9,237 bases of DNA from an uncultured Lentisphaeria bacterium (GTDB lineage: Bacteria; Verrucomicrobiota; Lentisphaeria; Victivallales; Victivallaceae): positions 1 through 9,237 of the forward strand of contig CAIJKT010000588.1 in assembly GCA_903821255.1 (NCBI GenBank), written 5' to 3'. Positions 6,061 through 9,237 of this stretch are shown here, one piece after another (the stretch's first letter is position 1; the number at the start of each line of letters is the position of its first letter). A program made the position numbers and the translations under genes. The notes under the pieces were generated by a model, which saw only the letters and a program-made list of their open reading frames with translations, had not been told where the DNA came from and ran no database searches.

Positions 6061-7266
6061 TTAAGGTTGATCGTTCAGCCCTTTTACCAGGGAGGAGTTA
6101 ATCAATTCAAATGCAATGCAGGAGGAGATCGGAGCATTAGTCCAGCCGGTATAGATGCTGTTGGCCCCGCCTTCGTAGCAGTCGCCGCCGCCCCAGACTC
6201 CCGCTTTTAAATCATACATGCCGCGCCAGCAGCCATGAACATGTGATTCCGGGGATTTATCCTGAATTTTCAGCAGCAGTTCTAAAAGTTTAACGAATGC
6301 CGTCCGGAAGGTCTTGCCGCCGCAGACTGCATGAAGATTCTGGAAACCCAGCAATGCCCAGTTGATAGTGTAGATAGTGTCCGCCAGATGCTGTCCGGTC
6401 GGCGCTTCGTCATGTTCCGCCGGAATATTGCCCGTCGCCGGATCCATCCGGCTGATCAATTTGTCGCCGAAGAATTCCGCCAGCCGTTTGAATTTTTCAT
6501 CCTTGAAAGCGGAATAACAAAAGACCGACCCGATTATGCCATATGCCAGTTCGCTGGCAATAAAAGTCTCTTTATTTTTATCCAGGTGCGCATGATAACG
6601 GTCTGCAACTGCGCGGTATTCCGCCTTTGGCGATATCATATGGGCTTTGGCCAAAGCCATGCAGACCAGCGCCCCCCAATGCGGCAGCTTGAGATATCCG
6701 CACCAGGTCGTCTGAAAGCCGTCCGGGAACTCGAAATGAGTTTTAAAGGTTTCCGCAATGCTCTCCGCCAGCGTCAGCGCCCATTTCCGCAATTGATATT
6801 TATTATCCAGCTCCGGATATTTTTCACTTATCAGCAATGGAATGATGCAGTTCCAACTGTTATCATCAAACCAGATCGTTTTTTTGACGTGCGACCAGTA
6901 CCATGTTCCGCGCATATTTTCCTCTTCCGGAAAGCGGTTCAGCATCCCGCTGCGGCAATAAAGGAAGTCCAGAATATTGACAGCGGTTTCGTGATATTTC
7001 TTTGATTTAAACACTTCCGAAGCCAGCAGAAACAGCAGTGCCGTCTCAAAATTACAGTCAGCGCGGCGCGGCTCGATGACGCTGTGTTCCGCAAATTCCG
7101 TCCAGGCCGGAAACGATTTGTATATTTTATCCATTGAACTGTTACCCTGCAGGACAATTCGTTCGGCGACTCCCCATAATCCGTTGGCCGGAATCATTAC
7201 CCCTGAATTCTCGAACCACCGCAGATTGGCGCGCAGCGCATCTTTCAACTCTTTTTTACAATACAT
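6061..7266 (-). CDS. Six-hairpin (alpha/alpha-barrel) glycosidase-like protein of unassigned family
   Basis: This 401-residue protein is mostly helical with regularly spaced aromatic and acidic motifs typical of (alpha/alpha)6-barrel glycosidases such as the GH88/GH105 groups. The most distinctive blocks are WFDDNSW (132-138), LPHWGALVCMALAKAH (194-209), PAEHDEAPTGQHLADTIY (282-299) and WGGGDCYEGGANSIYTGWT (358-376). Asp134, Asp135, His285, Asp286 and Glu365 are candidate active-site residues, but I cannot assign roles. There is no signal peptide, so it should be cytoplasmic, acting on a small imported sugar; unsaturated-uronide hydrolysis is one possibility by analogy. AGGAAG at 7274-7279, 7 nt before the ATG, is a strong SD and supports the start. 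The gene is last in the - strand set, 166 nt after the CBM9-like gene, with a promoter and palindrome in that gap. Fold assignment is moderate; enzymatic function is open. Confidence 0.72.
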   Translation of the reverse strand: MYCKKELKDALRANLRWFENSGVMIPANGLWGVAERIVLQGNSSMDKIYKSFPAWTEFAEHSVIEPRRADCNFETALLFLLASEVFKSKKYHETAVNILDFLYCRSGMLNRFPEEENMRGTWYWSHVKKTIWFDDNSWNCIIPLLISEKYPELDNKYQLRKWALTLAESIAETFKTHFEFPDGFQTTWCGYLKLPHWGALVCMALAKAHMISPKAEYRAVADRYHAHLDKNKETFIASELAYGIIGSVFCYSAFKDEKFKRLAEFFGDKLISRMDPATGNIPAEHDEAPTGQHLADTIYTINWALLGFQNLHAVCGGKTFRTAFVKLLELLLKIQDKSPESHVHGCWRGMYDLKAGVWGGGDCYEGGANSIYTGWTNAPISSCIAFELINSSLVKGLNDQP

Positions 7267-7325
7267 AACTAATCTTCCTGATTTTTAATATTTAAACTGG
7301 TGTCCGGAAAGTCATTCCGCAACCG

Positions 7326-7343
7326 TACTAAAGTGCTTTAGTA
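7326..7343. promoter_or_regulatory. 18-bp palindromic operator candidate
   Basis: TACTAAAGTGCTTTAGTA is perfectly symmetric apart from its central TG: 8-bp arms at 7326-7333 and 7336-7343. A 2-nt centre fits a dimeric helix-turn-helix protein better than an RNA hairpin. It lies 60-77 nt before the six-hairpin gene and covers the start predicted for the promoter at 7346-7374, the classic placement for a repressor. Its half-site ACTAAAG differs from the TTGTTCA half-site near the regulator at 317, so another regulator probably binds here. Confidence 0.6.
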
Positions 7344-7345
7344 AA

Positions 7346-7374
7346 ATAATACAGGCAATTCCTGTTTTTTGCAA
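7346..7374 (-). promoter_or_regulatory. Sigma70-like promoter for the six-hairpin gene
   Basis: On the - strand, TTGCAA (7369-7374) and TATTAT (7346-7351) are separated by exactly 17 nt, close to the -35/-10 consensus. Transcription would begin near 7339, inside the 18-bp palindrome, leaving a leader of about 70 nt before the ATG at 7266. The spacer also contains ACAGG-CAATT-CCTGT, a small stem. Promoter consensus in this lineage is not well established, so the call rests on the match and the adjacent palindrome. Confidence 0.45.
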
Positions 7375-7432
7375 CATTGATTTCATAATTTTTCCCGAAT
7401 TTGCGTTTAAGGAGCCGTTATTCAGGGACTTA

Positions 7433-8224
7433 CTATTTTTCCAGGCGCAGTCTGGCGAACTCTTCGCAGAGGTGGAAGTTGGCATTGGACAGTTGCGGAC
7501 AGGCGCTGAGTTCCGGCTTCCGGAAGTACACGGAATAATTATAGCGGGCCAGCAGTATCGTCCAGTTGGCGGAATTATCAAATTTTGCGCCCAGTGCGGT
7601 CAATTCTTTGATCGGAATGGCGACCTCGATGCTCCAGCCTTTGTCCCGGTCATGCCGGTTGTTCAGCGTACCGTCCACTACCGCGGCAACATTCAAATCT
7701 CTGGGCAGATAGCTTAAACAATCCGAATACATCGTCCGTCCGCGGCCGGGAAAGAAAAACCAGGTCTTTTTATTGTTCGGAGTCCCGTAAATCTCCCAAT
7801 AGTAGCTTTGGCCTGCCGGTTTGAGAAAAACTTCAATCAGGTCTCCGGTCTTGTACAGATGGGTCTGATCCTCCGTGCCCTCATTCATGACATCGGAATC
7901 TTCCAGCTCTGCGCCGACATAAAGATAATTATCGTTCCACAGCAGCTTTACCGTTCCCTGCTCGCGAAGAAAACTGCCAAGTTTTTTCTGCACGCTTTCC
8001 GGCATCCTGGAGAATGATTTTAACGGCAGCACAAGAGAATATGCCGGCGCCGCCGCCCAGGCCTTTTCGTCCAGCCTGCCATCCATCGTGATTGGTTCTG
8101 CTGTATATTTTGCGATTATTTCCGGCGCCGCCGCATTGGAGCCGGAAGCGCCGGCTGTTGCGGTGAGCGCTGGCATGGAAGCGAACGCGGCGGCAAAAAC
8201 CGCCGCTATGAATGCGCTGTTCAT
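7433..8224 (-). CDS. Secreted CBM9-like carbohydrate-binding protein
   Basis: This 263-residue protein begins with an Ala-rich hydrophobic segment (residues 4-26), a probable signal peptide that oddly lacks a positive charge before its core. The mature part resembles the family 9 carbohydrate-binding/DOMON-like sandwich: the opening ITMDGRLDEKAWAAAP (45-60) matches the family's typical 'i.iDGklde.aW..a', followed by VKLLWNDNYLYVGAELEDSDV (92-112), TGDLIEVFLKP (126-136), YYWEIYGTPNN (141-151) and KGWSIEVAIPIKEL (195-208). It has no recognisable catalytic domain, so it probably binds glycan in the periplasm or at the surface. The gene starts 38 nt after the symporter stop, suggesting co-transcription. 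GGGAA at 8228-8232 is a close, mediocre SD. No in-frame ATG, GTG or TTG was found upstream as far as the symporter stop. Ligand unknown. Confidence 0.75.
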   Translation of the reverse strand: MNSAFIAAVFAAAFASMPALTATAGASGSNAAAPEIIAKYTAEPITMDGRLDEKAWAAAPAYSLVLPLKSFSRMPESVQKKLGSFLREQGTVKLLWNDNYLYVGAELEDSDVMNEGTEDQTHLYKTGDLIEVFLKPAGQSYYWEIYGTPNNKKTWFFFPGRGRTMYSDCLSYLPRDLNVAAVVDGTLNNRHDRDKGWSIEVAIPIKELTALGAKFDNSANWTILLARYNYSVYFRKPELSACPQLSNANFHLCEEFARLRLEK

Positions 8225-8262
8225 TATTTCCCGATAACAATCATGGCTGACTCCAAGAATCG

Positions 8263-9237
8263 TTATTTCTTCACAGTTCCATCGTCGCTATTGTCAATCC
8301 TTTCCGCCTTGAGGTCGTGGAACAGCCGGAAGGCATCACGTACTCCGCCGCAGAAAATCCAGGCGGTGCAGACAGTTCCAAGTATCAGGCTGAACCACCA
8401 GAGCTTGAACCACCAGAACCATGACCAGGATTCATCGGAAACTTTGTAAAAGATGTTGATTACAGTGCCGACAACGAATATACCCCACCACGCCATAGTC
8501 CACCAGAACGTGGCCCAGAACAGAAAGCGTTCAAACCGGGAAAATTCTCTGGACACCCCGATAAGTTCGCCGAACGTTTTGCGTTTAACTTTCAGCGCGT
8601 CTTTGGCTTCAACCGTGTCATCCTTGATGGCATATTTGCCGCAATGCAGCATTTTGTCCATGTCAAACACACGTTTAGGGCCGAGCAATGATACCAGGAC
8701 ATAGCTCAAAGAAGCCGTCAGCATGGCATAAAAATAAATTTCCTGTCCATTCAAAGGAAAGTTCGTCTTATGTGAAATAACCCATTGCCAGTCCGGCCAG
8801 AATTTCAGCAGGATCGGTGCCATGTTAGTTGCCCAGTAGGTCTGGACCAGGATGCCGCCAAACGCCATTACCGTACCGAGAATCAATGCTGTCCAGGCCG
8901 CTTCGGTGGTGCCGCGTTTCCAGTACAGGCCGCCGATAATCACCGCGCCGGCGCCGCCAAGGTAAATCGCGCCGGTTAAAGCGAAAAACATTAAAATAAA
9001 ATCTTTCAATGGGAACAGCATGCTGAAGACGAATCCGAACAACGCAACGCCGAAAATCGATACCCGCAACCAAAGCAAATGCCGCTTGGGTTCAAGCGGC
9101 TTGTTGCGGATCGGCAGCAGCACGTCCTGCCCGAAAATCGGTCCCCATGAATGCAGGGAGCTGGTGTCGCAACTGCTGGCGCAAGCCACGATAACCGCGG
9201 CAAACAACCCCATCATTCCCACCGGCAGGACATTGGC
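8263..9237 (-). CDS. Sodium:solute symporter family protein, N-terminus outside window
   Basis: The - strand frame is open through the window edge at 9237, so this is the C-terminal 324 residues of a longer protein; the in-frame GTG at 9220-9222 is internal. The first visible helix, with ACASSCDTSSLHSWGPIFGQD (from about residue 18), matches the conserved sodium:solute symporter (SSS) helix followed by an Asp. About seven membrane segments are visible, including LRVSIFGVALFGFVFSMLF, FALTGAIYLGGAGAVIIGGLY and WTALILGTVMAFGGILV. A charged cytoplasmic-type loop (KAIKDD to SRFERF region) precedes two very Trp-rich helices (8395-8517), and the tail is charged. SSS proteins carry sugars, amino acids or other solutes with sodium; sugar or oligosaccharide import is inferred from the neighbours. 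It is upstream of the CBM9-like gene in the - strand set. Confidence 0.85.
   Translation of the reverse strand, partial: ANVLPVGMMGLFAAVIVACASSCDTSSLHSWGPIFGQDVLLPIRNKPLEPKRHLLWLRVSIFGVALFGFVFSMLFPLKDFILMFFALTGAIYLGGAGAVIIGGLYWKRGTTEAAWTALILGTVMAFGGILVQTYWATNMAPILLKFWPDWQWVISHKTNFPLNGQEIYFYAMLTASLSYVLVSLLGPKRVFDMDKMLHCGKYAIKDDTVEAKDALKVKRKTFGELIGVSREFSRFERFLFWATFWWTMAWWGIFVVGTVINIFYKVSDESWSWFWWFKLWWFSLILGTVCTAWIFCGGVRDAFRLFHDLKAERIDNSDDGTVKK

Noticed and set aside
6331..7005. + strand open frame of 224 codons opposite the six-hairpin gene
   Set aside because: It resembles no family and lies fully antisense to a gene with a strong SD and conserved-looking motifs.
7351..7370. ACAGG-CAATT-CCTGT stem followed by six T, as a + strand intrinsic terminator
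   Set aside because: The stem is only 5 bp and no + strand gene ends within 1.4 kb; on the - strand the same bases form the spacer of a promoter-like sequence.

Overview
The window looks like a carbohydrate-catabolism island from a bacterium of the PVC group, most plausibly Lentisphaerota (Victivallis-like) or a relative. The reasons are the combination of a GntR-type regulator with a sugar-binding-protein-like sensor, a GH2 glycosidase, an SGNH esterase-like protein, a UroD/MtaA-family protein, an unclassified six-hairpin glycosidase-like protein, a secreted CBM9-like protein and a tryptophan-rich sodium:solute symporter. Coding GC is moderate and the intergenic DNA is clearly AT-rich. This taxonomic call is inference from gene content; no rRNA or marker gene is present.

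Layout. Positions 1-316 are non-coding: an A-rich direct-repeat tract (about 1-80), then an AT-rich control region (about 210-316) with an imperfect palindrome and tandem half-sites in front of the regulator. Four + strand genes follow with gaps of 11-16 nt and look like one operon: GntR/LacI-hybrid regulator (317-1330), GH2 glycosidase (1346-3661), exported SGNH hydrolase-like protein (3678-4847) and UroD/MtaA-family protein (4860-5948). A 112-nt convergent gap (5949-6060) has no convincing terminator. On the - strand, read right to left, are a sodium:solute symporter (8263-9237, N-terminus outside the window), a secreted CBM9-like protein (7433-8224) and a six-hairpin glycosidase-like protein (6061-7266). 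The last has its own apparent promoter, TTGCAA-N17-TATTAT, with an 18-bp palindrome over the predicted transcription start.

Working model (inference). The symporter brings in a glycoside or oligosaccharide. The exported SGNH protein removes an acyl decoration and the exported CBM9-like protein binds glycan outside the inner membrane. The GH2 enzyme and the six-hairpin protein, neither with a signal peptide, cleave it in the cytoplasm. The regulator senses a sugar. The UroD/MtaA-family member is the outlier: a methyl-transfer step, for example on a methoxylated substrate, would fit its family, but no corrinoid protein or partner methyltransferase is visible. I see no mobile element, CRISPR array, tRNA or rRNA.
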